In this document: one piece after another, positions 17,394-25,646 of the stretch
Numbering within the stretch: the stretch's first letter is position 1
Layout: every line of letters begins with the position of its first letter
From: Acidimicrobiales bacterium
GTDB taxonomy: Bacteria; Actinomycetota; Acidimicrobiia; Acidimicrobiales; JAMCQF01
Length of the DNA: 36,915 nucleotides
Assembly (NCBI GenBank): GCA_027366675.1
Contig: DAHXND010000112.1
Location: forward strand, 1 to 36,915
Reading direction: 5' to 3'
The notes under the pieces: model-generated
Told to the model about the DNA's origin: nothing
The model's database searches: none
The model's input: the letters and a program-made list of their open reading frames with translations, nothing else
Position numbers and translations under genes: made by a program

Positions 17394-17760
17394 TGCCCCA
17401 TCTCCTTCGATGCTCTCGGTAACTCTGTCGGTACTAGGTTCCCTGCCCAGCCTGGTCACCCAGGTTCGGCCTCCCTGCGTCCCGAAGCCCTACGCCTGGA
17501 GAACTTCTTCCCTGGCTTATCTTCGGTAAGGCAACCGGTTCGCTTGAGAGGTGCCTCTTACTTACTCTCCCAGTGTACCTGCAAGATGGGACGAAGTGAG
17601 CACCACTCCCACCTGCTGCCAAGAACAGGCGGCAGGCGGGCTGGGAAGCGAGGCCCTGATCCCCAGCCACCGTCACAACATACCCAGCCACTGCCACGCC
17701 ATCCCGAGCCTCGCCAGCGCTGAGTCGCCAGCGTCTCACCCTTCGCCTAACGTCTATAGG
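17394..17760. other. 367-bp divergent region between clpC and the polyprenyl synthase
   Basis: This region should hold the clpC promoter and that of the synthase. A small dyad AGAGG-TG-CCTCT (17547-17558) lies about 155 bp upstream of the clpC start and could be an operator. TACACT on the minus strand near 17577 is a possible -10 without a good -35. The frame open from 17551 toward the synthase encodes Ser/Pro/His-rich sequence that does not look like the family. Confidence 0.4.
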
Positions 17761-18765
17761 GTGAACCCCGTAGACCTGCTGGATCTTCCCGGCCTGGCAG
17801 AGAGCCTCGCCATCATGGAGGACCGCCTCGACGAAGCGGTCAGGGTGGGGGACCCTTTCCTGGACCAGGTGACCACACACCTGATAGCGGCAGGAGGCAA
17901 GCGCCTGCGTCCCGCCCTGGCACTTGCGGCAGCCAGCGCGGGCGCTGGTCCCGCCGGGAACCTCGATCCCTCCAGCACCCGGGGAGCTGATCAGATCCAG
18001 GGCGCGGTAGCTGTAGAGCTGGTCCACCTGGCCTCTCTTTACCACGACGACGTCATGGACGAGGCCGTCGTGCGCAGGAACGTAGCGAGTGTCAACGCTC
18101 GCTGGGGAAATCTGGTGGCAATAGTTGCCGGCGACTTCCTGCTCGCACGCTCTGCCGAGCTCGCTGCAGCCCTTGGAGCAGAGATTGCCGGGCTGCTGGC
18201 AGCCACCCTGGGAGCGCTTTGCCAGGGACAGATACAGGAGGTCCAGACCGCTTTCCAGGCCTCCCGAACGAAAAAGCAGTACCGGGCGGCCATCGAGGGA
18301 AAGACCGCCGCCCTGATGGGAACCTCGTGCCGGATCGGCGCCCTGACCGGCGGCGTATCCAGCACCGACATAGATGCGCTGACCAGCTACGGCAGGGAGT
18401 TCGGGATGGCCTTCCAGGTGAGGGACGACATCTTGGACGTCACATCTGGCGAGTCCGAGCTCGGCAAGCCTGCAGGCCAAGACCTGGCGGAGGGCATCTA
18501 CACCCTGCCGGTGCTTTACGCTCTGGCCGACCCCGAGGTCGCTCCCGAGCTGTCAGCCCTGTTGGGACAGCCACTCGCAGAGCCCGAGCGGGACAAGGCC
18601 CGGGCCGCGATTCAGGCTTCCAGCGGGATCAGGGAAGCAGTCCGAGAGTGCAGGCAGTACGCGCGCCGTGCCAGCTCCATCGCCTCCCGCCTGGAGGCCC
18701 GGCCACTCGGCGAAGCACTGGATCGCCTGGCCATCTGGCTCACAGAGTCACTCCCCGAAGTCTAG
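17761..18765 (+). CDS. Long-chain polyprenyl diphosphate synthase
   Basis: This trans-prenyltransferase elongates allylic diphosphates with isopentenyl diphosphate, probably for menaquinone side chains. GGKRLRP (45-51), first Asp-rich motif DDVMD (96-100) and second DDILD (222-226) are intact. A small residue (Ala91) five positions before the first Asp motif suggests a long-chain product; this is inference. I start it at GTG 17761, giving 334 residues, the family norm. A frame open to 17551 would add 70 unconserved residues. The ribosome site is weak. It is on the opposite strand from its neighbours, between clpC and lysS, and would draw on precursors made by the nearby ispDF product. Confidence 0.9.
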   Translation: MNPVDLLDLPGLAESLAIMEDRLDEAVRVGDPFLDQVTTHLIAAGGKRLRPALALAAASAGAGPAGNLDPSSTRGADQIQGAVAVELVHLASLYHDDVMDEAVVRRNVASVNARWGNLVAIVAGDFLLARSAELAAALGAEIAGLLAATLGALCQGQIQEVQTAFQASRTKKQYRAAIEGKTAALMGTSCRIGALTGGVSSTDIDALTSYGREFGMAFQVRDDILDVTSGESELGKPAGQDLAEGIYTLPVLYALADPEVAPELSALLGQPLAEPERDKARAAIQASSGIREAVRECRQYARRASSIASRLEARPLGEALDRLAIWLTESLPEV

Positions 18766-18777
18766 GCATGGTGCCGT

Positions 18778-18878
18778 AGACACCTTCATGAGCACCCGCC
18801 ACGCCACGTCACCAGGTGGCAGGCCGGGCCTCTCAAGCGCCGGACCAGCAGACACCTTCATAAGCACGCGCCACGCCA
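18778..18878. repeat. 29-bp direct repeat (period 72) between the synthase and lysS stops
   Basis: AGACACCTTCATGAGCACCC and the following bases (18778-18806) recur at 18850-18878 with two mismatches. The second copy ends 2 bp before the lysS stop codon. The 115-bp convergent gap also has a small GCCAC-8 nt-GTGGC stem between the copies. No convincing terminator was seen. Confidence 0.8.
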
Positions 18879-18880
18879 GA

Positions 18881-20353
18881 TCAGTCCCCCACGTCCTCAG
18901 ACGACACGACATCCTGTGCCGGCATGCCAGCGGATGGCCTGAGCGTCGGGAAGAGGACGACCTCCCGTATGTTCGACACCCCGGCCAGTATCATGGCCAG
19001 ACGATCTATCCCGATCCCGAGCCCCGCCGTTGGTGGCAACCCATGCTCCAGTGCCCTTAGGTACTCCTCGTCGACCGCCATGGCCTCCTCGTCCCCGGAT
19101 AGGCGCTCCGCGAGCTGAGCCTCGAAGCGCTCTCTCTGATCGTCAGGATCGACCAGCTCCGAGAAGGCGTTCGCCAGCTCGCGGCCCGCGACCACGGCCT
19201 CGAAGCGCTCGACGTAGCCAGAGCGACTCCTGTGCGCCCTGGCCAGGGGAGACACCTCCAGGGGGTAATCACATACGAAGACAGGACCCCAAAGCCCCGG
19301 CTCCACCAGCTTCTCGTAGCATTCAAGCAGTATCTTACCAGGACCCCATGACCCCAGGACCTCTATCCCGTTGCGCGATGCCATGAGGCTTAGCGCATCG
19401 CGACCGACCTCCAGACTGGCATCCTCCCCTACCCGCTCGGACACCAGGTCCACCATCGTTGCACGACGCCATGGCGGCGACAGGTCCAGCTCCCGCCCAT
19501 CGTAGGCAATGGTCGCTGTCCCCCTGATCGACACAGCCAAGTAGGAGACCAGATCCTCCGTCAATGCCATGGCCTCATGGTAATCCGCATATGCTTCGTA
19601 GAGCTCCAGGATCGTGAACTCAGGGTTATGCCGCGGCGAGATTCCTTCATTACGAAATACTCTGCCTATCTCGTAGACTTTCTCGAACCCCCCTACTACG
19701 AGTCGCTTCAGGAACAGCTCCGGGGCTATGCGCAGGTAGAAGTCCTGATCGAGAGCGTTGTGATGGGTCCTGAAGGGTCGCGCCAGAGCCCCTCCCGCGA
19801 CAGCGTGCAGCACCGGGGTCTCGACCTCCATGAATCCCCTCTCCTCGAGCCAGGATCTGATGAGACTTATCATCTTGCTACGCAGCACGAACACGGACCG
19901 CGTAGACGGGTTCGCCCACAGATCGGCCTCGCGCTGGCGATAACGCGTCTCTACATCGCTGATACCCCGCCACTTGTCACCGAAGCCTCTCCTCGCACGG
20001 GCCAGCAACACCCAAGAGGAGACCAACACGGATAGCTCGCCGCGCTTCGTGCGCACGATCTCACCAGTAGCGCCCACCCAGTCCCCCAGACTAAGCCTCG
20101 CCAGAGATGCGAGCTCCGGTGTGCGATCGCTTGTCGCGAACAGCTGTATCGTGCCCGTCGAGTCTCTGAGGGTGGCAAACAGCAACCGCCCCTGACGGCG
20201 GATCAGCATCAGGCGGCCGGCAACCGACACCTCCTCCCCCGTCCCCTCCCCGGCCGCAACCTGCTCGTAACCTGCGGCAAGCTCGGAGGCAGTGGCAGTT
20301 CGCGCGAAAGAATATGGCACCGCGGGTCCAGAGGGGAGCCCCGTGTCCGTCAC
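18881..20353 (-). CDS. lysS: Lysyl-tRNA synthetase, class II
   Basis: This enzyme charges tRNA-Lys. It has an N-terminal OB-fold anticodon-binding domain (VSVAGRLMLIRRQGRLLFATL). The class II catalytic core follows, with motif 2 (FRNEGISPRHNPEFTILE) and motif 3 (GLGIGIDRLAMIL). It is 490 residues from GTG 20353, which overlaps the coaX stop as GTGA and has AGGAG 5 nt upstream. A frame open to 20407 would run back into coaX and is rejected. An additional N-terminal segment of about 40 residues precedes the OB fold. It is the last gene of the nadB-nadC-coaX-lysS series, in the same coaX-lysS order as in other actinobacteria. Confidence 0.95.
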   Translation of the reverse strand: MTDTGLPSGPAVPYSFARTATASELAAGYEQVAAGEGTGEEVSVAGRLMLIRRQGRLLFATLRDSTGTIQLFATSDRTPELASLARLSLGDWVGATGEIVRTKRGELSVLVSSWVLLARARRGFGDKWRGISDVETRYRQREADLWANPSTRSVFVLRSKMISLIRSWLEERGFMEVETPVLHAVAGGALARPFRTHHNALDQDFYLRIAPELFLKRLVVGGFEKVYEIGRVFRNEGISPRHNPEFTILELYEAYADYHEAMALTEDLVSYLAVSIRGTATIAYDGRELDLSPPWRRATMVDLVSERVGEDASLEVGRDALSLMASRNGIEVLGSWGPGKILLECYEKLVEPGLWGPVFVCDYPLEVSPLARAHRSRSGYVERFEAVVAGRELANAFSELVDPDDQRERFEAQLAERLSGDEEAMAVDEEYLRALEHGLPPTAGLGIGIDRLAMILAGVSNIREVVLFPTLRPSAGMPAQDVVSSEDVGD

Positions 20354-21288
20354 GCTGCTCCTGCATTCAGCTCGTAGATGAGGTGCAGCCCGTGAAGCGT
20401 AAGCCATGGATCCACCCAGTCCACGCGCCTCGACGAGGGAGCTATAACCGGGGCGAGCCCACCTGTGGCAACCACCGTGGAGCCTCCGAGCTCCTCCTCG
20501 ATCCGGCAGGCGAGCCCGTCCACCTGGGCGGCGAAGCCGAACACCGTCCCGGACTGCAACGACTCCGCGGTGGAGCGGCCGATTGCACGCTCTGGCGACA
20601 CCAGATCCACCCTGCGGAGCGCGGCAGCATGCACGAAGAGGGCGTCCATGCTGATCTCGACGCCAGGAACTATGGCGCCACCCAGGTACTCCCCCTTCGC
20701 CGTGATCGCGTCGAAGGTCGTTGCGGTGCCGAGATCCACCACTATGACAGGTCCCCCATAGCGATCGAAGGCTCCGGCGGCGTTGGCCACCCTGTCGGCA
20801 CCCACCTCCTTCGGGTTGTCGTAGGCGATCTCTATCCCACTGGGGACCCCTGGCCCCAGCACCACGAACGGCATCGAGAACCGTTGGCTCGCCAGCTCTC
20901 TGAGCGCTGCTGTAGCCACTGGAACCGACGAGGTCACTGCGACCCCACTCACGTCCCGTTCGAGACTGTAGCCATCGAGCTGCAGGAGACCGGCTATCAC
21001 CAACGCGTAGTCGTGAGCAGTCCTATCCCCGACAGTTGCGATCCTCCAGTGAGATATGAGACCTGGCGGCTCAGGTGCTATCGTACTCCGATGCATCTGG
21101 CCGCCTACGCCAGAGAGGCTACCTCCGGGAAGGCTCTGCGGTGCGAGCTCATCAGCGCTCGACCCGGGCGTAGCCTCCTCCCTCTCGAACAGCCCTATCA
21201 CCGTGTTCGTATTCCCGACATCTATCGCCAGCAGAGCCCTACCAGCGGCAGAGCTATCCATAGGATCCCTGGCCTTACCCACATCCAT
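20350..21288 (-). CDS. coaX: Type III pantothenate kinase
   Basis: This enzyme phosphorylates pantothenate, the first step of coenzyme A synthesis. The ASKHA-fold motifs are clear: DVGNTNT (23-29, phosphate loop), GADRVANAAGA and DLGTATTFDAI. At 312 residues it is longer than the usual 250-275. Much of the excess is a low-complexity insertion at about 36-77 (Pro/Gly/Ser-rich), just after the first strands. I start it at ATG 21288, sharing bases with the nadC stop (TGATG) and preceded by GGAGAAGG. GTG 21291 (GTGA overlap) is an alternative, and Met10 gives a shorter form. The open frame extends back into nadC as Arg-rich nonsense, which I reject. Confidence 0.93.
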   Translation of the reverse strand: MDVGKARDPMDSSAAGRALLAIDVGNTNTVIGLFEREEATPGSSADELAPQSLPGGSLSGVGGQMHRSTIAPEPPGLISHWRIATVGDRTAHDYALVIAGLLQLDGYSLERDVSGVAVTSSVPVATAALRELASQRFSMPFVVLGPGVPSGIEIAYDNPKEVGADRVANAAGAFDRYGGPVIVVDLGTATTFDAITAKGEYLGGAIVPGVEISMDALFVHAAALRRVDLVSPERAIGRSTAESLQSGTVFGFAAQVDGLACRIEEELGGSTVVATGGLAPVIAPSSRRVDWVDPWLTLHGLHLIYELNAGAA

Positions 21289-22316
21289 CACCGACCTTCT
21301 CCATCGCCAATGCCGCCATCTGCCGGTACCTGAGACGCCATCTCTGATCGTGCTACAATATCTTCCAGATCCAAGCCAATATCCAATGCGGGGGCGGAAT
21401 GCGTAATCGCCCCTACAGAGATTATATCGACGCCTGTAGCAGCATAGTCTGCGACGTTTTCGAGGGTTATCCCGCCCGATACCTCGAGCAGCACCGAGCG
21501 CCGCCCGGCTCTCTCCTGAAAGCCCGACCGGAGAGCAGCCAATCGCCCGTCGACTTGGGCCACGCACAGGGCAACCGTGGCGGGATCCATGTTGTCGAGC
21601 ATCACCACAGTTGCCCCGGCATCCACAGCTTCGAGGACTTGGTCGACCCTGTCGCACTCGACCTCGACCATCCTGCCGGGCCACGCGTCCCGCGCTCGGA
21701 CAACCGCCTCGGTAATCGTGATGCCAACAAGGTGGTTGTCCTTTATCAGTACCGCTTCCGCCAGATTGCCCCGATGGTTCCTGCCGCCTCCAGCACGCAC
21801 GGCTGCTTTCTCGATCGACCGCAAGCCAGGTGTCGTTTTACGAGTATCCATTATAATGACGCTTCCCGAGACCGCCCGGGCCGCTTCCACGAACCGCCTC
21901 GTGGCGGAGGCCACCCCCGAGAGGTGACAGAGGAAGTTCAGTGCTGTCCGCTCACCCGTGAGGACCGAGGTCAAGGGCCCCTCCAGGAACGCCACGGCGG
22001 TGCCACTTTCCAACATATCGCCGTCACCGCGAACCCAACTGAGCTGCACCCGCGGGTCGACCTGCCGGTAGGACTCCGATGCCAGCGCAGCCCCTGCCAG
22101 AACGCCTGCCCTGCGAGAGACGATGGCTCCGCGTGCCCACAGATCCCGGCTCAAGAGGGCCGCCGACAGATCACCCAGCGGGCTCAGGTCCTCTTCGAGC
22201 GCCAGGCTCACGGCGCGCCTGATGGTACCCGGAGGAACGCAACCTGGCCACGAAGGCTGCCCTGGATGCCCCTCCCTCTCACCCGGGCGACGCTCTCTGG
22301 GCGAGGCAGCGCTCAC
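21288..22316 (-). CDS. nadC: Nicotinate-nucleotide pyrophosphorylase (carboxylating)
   Basis: This enzyme (quinolinate phosphoribosyltransferase) converts quinolinate and PRPP to nicotinate mononucleotide in de novo NAD synthesis. Diagnostic stretches are MDTRKTTPGLRSIEKAAV with RAGGGRNHR, the IKDNH loop, VEVECD and the C-terminal SGGI...DIISVGAITHS. It has about 30 extra polar residues at the N-terminus and a short charged C-terminal tail. GTG 22316 overlaps the nadB stop by 4 nt (GTGA), indicating translational coupling. It has the usual NadB partner upstream; nadA, which supplies quinolinate with NadB, is not in the window. Confidence 0.94.
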   Translation of the reverse strand: MSAASPRERRPGEREGHPGQPSWPGCVPPGTIRRAVSLALEEDLSPLGDLSAALLSRDLWARGAIVSRRAGVLAGAALASESYRQVDPRVQLSWVRGDGDMLESGTAVAFLEGPLTSVLTGERTALNFLCHLSGVASATRRFVEAARAVSGSVIIMDTRKTTPGLRSIEKAAVRAGGGRNHRGNLAEAVLIKDNHLVGITITEAVVRARDAWPGRMVEVECDRVDQVLEAVDAGATVVMLDNMDPATVALCVAQVDGRLAALRSGFQERAGRRSVLLEVSGGITLENVADYAATGVDIISVGAITHSAPALDIGLDLEDIVARSEMASQVPADGGIGDGEGR

Positions 22317-24031
22317 CCTTCCGCCCCTGGTACTTTACGCTGGACAATCCGACATAACCAGCGTGGATCGATGTCCGGATGATCGACACGGGCGTGCGCA
22401 CCACGCGTCTCCTCGCGCCGCCACGCAGCTCCCAGCACGGCTGTCGCGGCGGTTGCGAGATTGCGAAGCTCGTACCAGGCGTGCTCGCAGCCTGGTTCCG
22501 GCTCGCGGGCCATGAAGCCTGCAGTGCAGCGGATCAGCTCACTCGCGCTCTCCTCCAGCGATGCGGCACTTCGCAGCACACCAGCACCGGATGTCATGGC
22601 TCGCTGCAACGACAGTCGATCCTCGGCGATCTCTTTCCCAGGGATCTCTTTCCCACCGGAACGCCCTCTCGAGGCCGGGACCTGCTCTCGGCCTAGCCGG
22701 TCGGCTGACTCTCCTCCCACGATCTGTCCCAACTCTCCGATCACAGGGGACCCCCCGCCCGCCTCGAGGTGGCAACTACCTATCTTGTCAAGATCTGATG
22801 TCCCTTCGGAAGGACCTGCCACCAGTGCCCGCATGGCGCCGCTCGCAGACGGCCCCTCCCTACCAGCGGCTATCGCGTCGGACAGGCGCGCCGCGAAGAC
22901 CATCCCCTCCAGCAGCGAGTTCGACGCGAGCCGGTTCGCCCCATGCACTCCGGTACAGGCAACTTCCCCAGCAGCCCAGAGCCCTGGCAGAAAGGTAGCC
23001 CCGTCGCAGTCCGTAACCACCCCTCCGGACACGTAATGCGCTGCAGGAGCTATCGGCAGCCAGTCGCGTGCGGCATCGAGCCCCGCATCCGCCAGCGAGG
23101 AGGCGAGAGTCGGGAAGCGACGATCGAAATGATCGAGACCCGTCGCGTCCAGCCAGACATGGTCTGATCCCTCTTCGGTTATCTTGTTCGCTATAGCGCG
23201 GCTCACTACGTCACGTGGAGCGAGCTCGTCCACGAACCGGTCTCCAGATGCGTCTCGTATCACTGCACCGTGACCGCGCAATGCCTCGGAGAGAAGGGGC
23301 CTGGGCATGGCCGGATGGTGCAGCGCTGTGGGATGGAATTGCACGAACTCGACATCGGCTACCGGAACACCTGCCCTCAGTGCCATGGCGACCCCATCCC
23401 CTGTGGCTTCAGCCGGGTTGGTGGTCACAGCGAACAACTGACCCTGCCCACCGGTAGAGAGGATCACGTGCTCCGCCCGGACCTCTGTCCGAGCTCCATC
23501 TGGACCGGACGCCATCACCCCACGGCAGCGGCCTCCCTCGATAATCAGGTCAACAGCGAACCAGCCTTCGAGAAGCGCCGCCGCACTGGAGCGAACGGCT
23601 TCCACCAGTGCACGCTCTATCTCTGCGCCGGTCGCAGCACCCCGTGCGTGCAGCACCCTGGCGGTCGAATGCCCACCCTCCCGGGCGAGCTCGAAGCGCC
23701 CCCCCGGGAGGCGATCGAAAGTTGCTCCCAGCGATATCAGCTCGTACACACGATCCGGACCCTCGTCCACCAGGATCCGCACTGCTTCCACATCGCATAA
23801 GCCAGCCCCGGCGGCGAGAGTATCGGCCACGTGAAGATCCGTCGAGTCCTCGTCGCTGCTGAGCACGGCAGCGACCCCGCCCTGCGCCCAGCGGGTAGTG
23901 GACTGCGCGAGATCTGCTTTCGTCAGTACCCCGACGTGCCAGTCCTGCCGTCCGGCAAGTCGGACTGCCGCAGACAGCCCCGCGACCCCACTGCCGACCA
24001 CGAGCACATCGAGCCTGGGTATGTCAGCCAC
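22313..24031 (-). CDS. nadB: L-aspartate oxidase with low-complexity insertion
   Basis: This FAD enzyme oxidises aspartate to iminoaspartate for quinolinate synthesis. It has a dinucleotide-binding GSGVAGLSAAVRLA, a substrate/FAD stretch TTRWAQGGVAAV, EFVQFHPTAL, and GEVACTGVHGANRLASNSLLEG. The C-terminal helical domain is present (GFMAREPEPGCEHAWYELRNL...). Between the two is an unusual insertion of roughly 70-80 Gly/Ser-rich residues with a 5-residue duplication (GKEIPGKEIAED). I start it at GTG 24031, preceded by AGGATGG and aligned with ADIPRLDVLVVGSG; a frame open to 24133 adds unconserved residues. It starts 148 bp downstream of folK. Confidence 0.93.
   Translation of the reverse strand: MADIPRLDVLVVGSGVAGLSAAVRLAGRQDWHVGVLTKADLAQSTTRWAQGGVAAVLSSDEDSTDLHVADTLAAGAGLCDVEAVRILVDEGPDRVYELISLGATFDRLPGGRFELAREGGHSTARVLHARGAATGAEIERALVEAVRSSAAALLEGWFAVDLIIEGGRCRGVMASGPDGARTEVRAEHVILSTGGQGQLFAVTTNPAEATGDGVAMALRAGVPVADVEFVQFHPTALHHPAMPRPLLSEALRGHGAVIRDASGDRFVDELAPRDVVSRAIANKITEEGSDHVWLDATGLDHFDRRFPTLASSLADAGLDAARDWLPIAPAAHYVSGGVVTDCDGATFLPGLWAAGEVACTGVHGANRLASNSLLEGMVFAARLSDAIAAGREGPSASGAMRALVAGPSEGTSDLDKIGSCHLEAGGGSPVIGELGQIVGGESADRLGREQVPASRGRSGGKEIPGKEIAEDRLSLQRAMTSGAGVLRSAASLEESASELIRCTAGFMAREPEPGCEHAWYELRNLATAATAVLGAAWRREETRGAHARVDHPDIDPRWLCRIVQRKVPGAEG
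22629..22656. repeat. In-frame 15-bp tandem duplication in nadB
   Basis: GATCTCTTTCCCA occurs twice with a period of 15 bp (22629-22643, 22644-22656), adding five residues (GKEIP) inside the nadB insertion. It is a multiple of three, so the reading frame is kept. Confidence 0.8.
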
Positions 24032-24179
24032 GAACCATCCTGAAGAACGCGAAGCTTCCAGCTCGGGCACGCAGGCCAGAGCCCTGTCCCTCATGAGCAA
24101 GCATGGTGCAGTCGCGCTCCTCCATCTCGGCATCCCAAGAATGCAGCCTGTGAGCTGGACACGCCGTGCACAGGGCTAT

Positions 24180-24722
24180 TCACAAGAGTCTACCAACCCT
24201 CCTCACCTCGCCAACTAGGTGCCAGGCCGGGTCTCCGGTTGGCTCCGGGCCGGCATTCGCGCTAGCTGCCTGGACCCAGGCAGGTAGCAGATCGGCGGGC
24301 AGGCTTCTCAGGTCCACCAGCTCGAGCAGCGGAACCATGACGAAGCCGCGCTCCCACATGCGAGGGTGAGGGATCTGGAGATCAGGCTCGTCGATGCGCT
24401 GGTCCCCGAACAGGAGTATGTCGATATCCAGGGTTCGAGGGCCAAAGCGAACCGTGCGTACCCGTCCCGCCTCGAGCTCGAGCTCCTGGGCCAGCTGCAG
24501 CAGCTCGTAAGGCCGGAGAGCAGTGTGAATCTCGGCGACACAGTTCAGGTAGGCAGGCTGCCCGGCAGGTCCCCCCACGGGCTCGGTCTCGTAAAGCCCG
24601 GACACTGCGGTCATGCCTGGCAGCATTCCGATGGCCCGGCGCAGAGCCGCTGCCCTGTCGCCCAGGTTCGCACCGAGCCCGAGATATGCCCGAACCGACC
24701 CTGCGGCTCCGGTGCAGATCAA
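24180..24722 (-). CDS. folK: 2-amino-4-hydroxy-6-hydroxymethyldihydropteridine pyrophosphokinase
   Basis: HPPK transfers pyrophosphate from ATP to 6-hydroxymethyl-dihydropterin, the step before FolP. It has the N-terminal AYLGLGANLGDR, the SGLYETEPVGGPAGQPAYLN substrate region and the signature RTLDIDILLFG. At 180 residues it has a normal size plus a short C-terminal tail. The start is TTG 24722, overlapping the folB stop as TTGA; no other start keeps the YLGLGANLG strand. The ribosome site is weak, so expression probably depends on coupling to folB. Confidence 0.92.
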   Translation of the reverse strand: MICTGAAGSVRAYLGLGANLGDRAAALRRAIGMLPGMTAVSGLYETEPVGGPAGQPAYLNCVAEIHTALRPYELLQLAQELELEAGRVRTVRFGPRTLDIDILLFGDQRIDEPDLQIPHPRMWERGFVMVPLLELVDLRSLPADLLPAWVQAASANAGPEPTGDPAWHLVGEVRRVGRLL

Positions 24723-25081
24723 CGGCGGCGCTCACGTGTAAGCGTAACCCCTACCGAGGCCACGTCGAAGGGGAGCGGCGGCCGGAGCTTGCGAACGGTA
24801 ACTGTTGACACCTCCACGCCGGGCTCCCCGAGCAGGCGCGTCGCCACGGCCGCAGCCAGGGTCTCCAGTAGCTGGAACGACGTCCCCTGGACGACAGAGA
24901 CCGCGAGCCCTATCACCTGACCGTAATCGACGGTATCGACGAGCTGGTCTGTGGCGATCGCCGCAGCGAAGCTACCTTCCAGGTCCAGATCCAGCTCGAA
25001 TGGCTGAGCGGCCTCCCGCTCCCCGGGTTCGACGCCATGAACGGCCATAACCCTCAGCCCTCGTATCTCTATCCTGTCCAA
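24719..25081 (-). CDS. folB: Dihydroneopterin aldolase
   Basis: This 120-residue enzyme cleaves dihydroneopterin to 6-hydroxymethyl-dihydropterin in folate synthesis. Family features are the N-terminal IEIRGLRVMAVHGVEPGERE, DTVDYGQVIGLA and the active-site region of TVRKLRPPLPFDVASVGVTL. The length is standard. The start is TTG 25081 with only a weak upstream ribosome site. It lies 31 bp after the pseudophosphatase-like gene and overlaps folK, keeping the folE-folP-folB-folK order. Confidence 0.92.
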   Translation of the reverse strand: MDRIEIRGLRVMAVHGVEPGEREAAQPFELDLDLEGSFAAAIATDQLVDTVDYGQVIGLAVSVVQGTSFQLLETLAAAVATRLLGEPGVEVSTVTVRKLRPPLPFDVASVGVTLTRERRR

Positions 25082-25112
25082 AGCAGATCGCTCTACCCGG
25101 GCCCTTCGGCCC

Positions 25113-25646
25113 TCAGCTGCGAGTTGGTCGGCTACGAGACAACAATGGCTCCACCGCCGCTACCACGGCACGACCCCCGGCTCCGATCTGGCGGCGGGAG
25201 AGCTGCTCCATGGCCGCTATCGCCTGCGGTCCCGACGGCACGCGTGCCGACCAGCAGAGGTAGGCAGCAGCCACCCCCATAAGGCGATCACCCAGCTCCT
25301 CCTGGTGCAACAGCACCCGACCGCCCTCTGCCAGCATATGGTCCAGGTCGCCGAAGAGCTCCTCGAGGTAGGGCCCGGGATCGGTACTGGCTCCCAATGG
25401 CCTGTGAAGCCAGGGGAGCTGCTGCTGATCGTAGGCATGCAGGTTATGAGGGGAGACGAGCAGGGAGACCACCGCGGTAAACCCCTGAACCTTCAGCCAG
25501 ATAATCTCCTCCTGCCGGCGCACCGGCCGGTGAGTGCGCGCATATCCGCCGGGCCTCTCGCTTATAGCCAGACGATCTCGTATCACCCAGGTGAAATACC
25601 TGGGAGGAATGCCTGCTGCCCACTTGCCCTTGGTGGATGAGCTCAC
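25113..25646 (-). CDS. Dual-specificity phosphatase-like protein lacking the catalytic cysteine
   Basis: The 177-residue product resembles the dual-specificity/tyrosine phosphatase fold. An N-terminal strand-rich part (FTWVIRDRLAISERPGGY) is followed by GGRVLLHQEELGDRLMGVAAAYLCW, where active enzymes have HCx5R. Here the nucleophilic Cys is Gln115 (codon CAG), while His114 and Arg121 remain. It should therefore bind but not hydrolyse phosphate esters by the usual route. GTG 25646 shares one base with the folP stop (TAGTG) and has AGGAGG just upstream, so the gene is translated within the folate operon. A frame open to 25784 lies in folP and is rejected. The family match is by motif spacing only. 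Confidence 0.65.
   Translation of the reverse strand: MSSSTKGKWAAGIPPRYFTWVIRDRLAISERPGGYARTHRPVRRQEEIIWLKVQGFTAVVSLLVSPHNLHAYDQQQLPWLHRPLGASTDPGPYLEELFGDLDHMLAEGGRVLLHQEELGDRLMGVAAAYLCWSARVPSGPQAIAAMEQLSRRQIGAGGRAVVAAVEPLLSRSRPTRS

Noticed and set aside
17551-17760. 70-codon N-terminal extension of the polyprenyl synthase
   Set aside because: It is Ser/Pro/His-rich and unlike the family. GTG 17761 gives the normal length.
20314-21333. 339-codon plus-strand open frame opposite coaX
   Set aside because: It is antisense to a confidently identified gene with intact catalytic motifs. No independent promoter or ribosome site was seen.
21292-21684. Upstream extension of the coaX frame (131 codons)
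   Set aside because: It is Arg/Gly/Cys-rich and runs inside nadC out of phase. The coaX start at 21288 sits exactly at the nadC stop with a good ribosome site.
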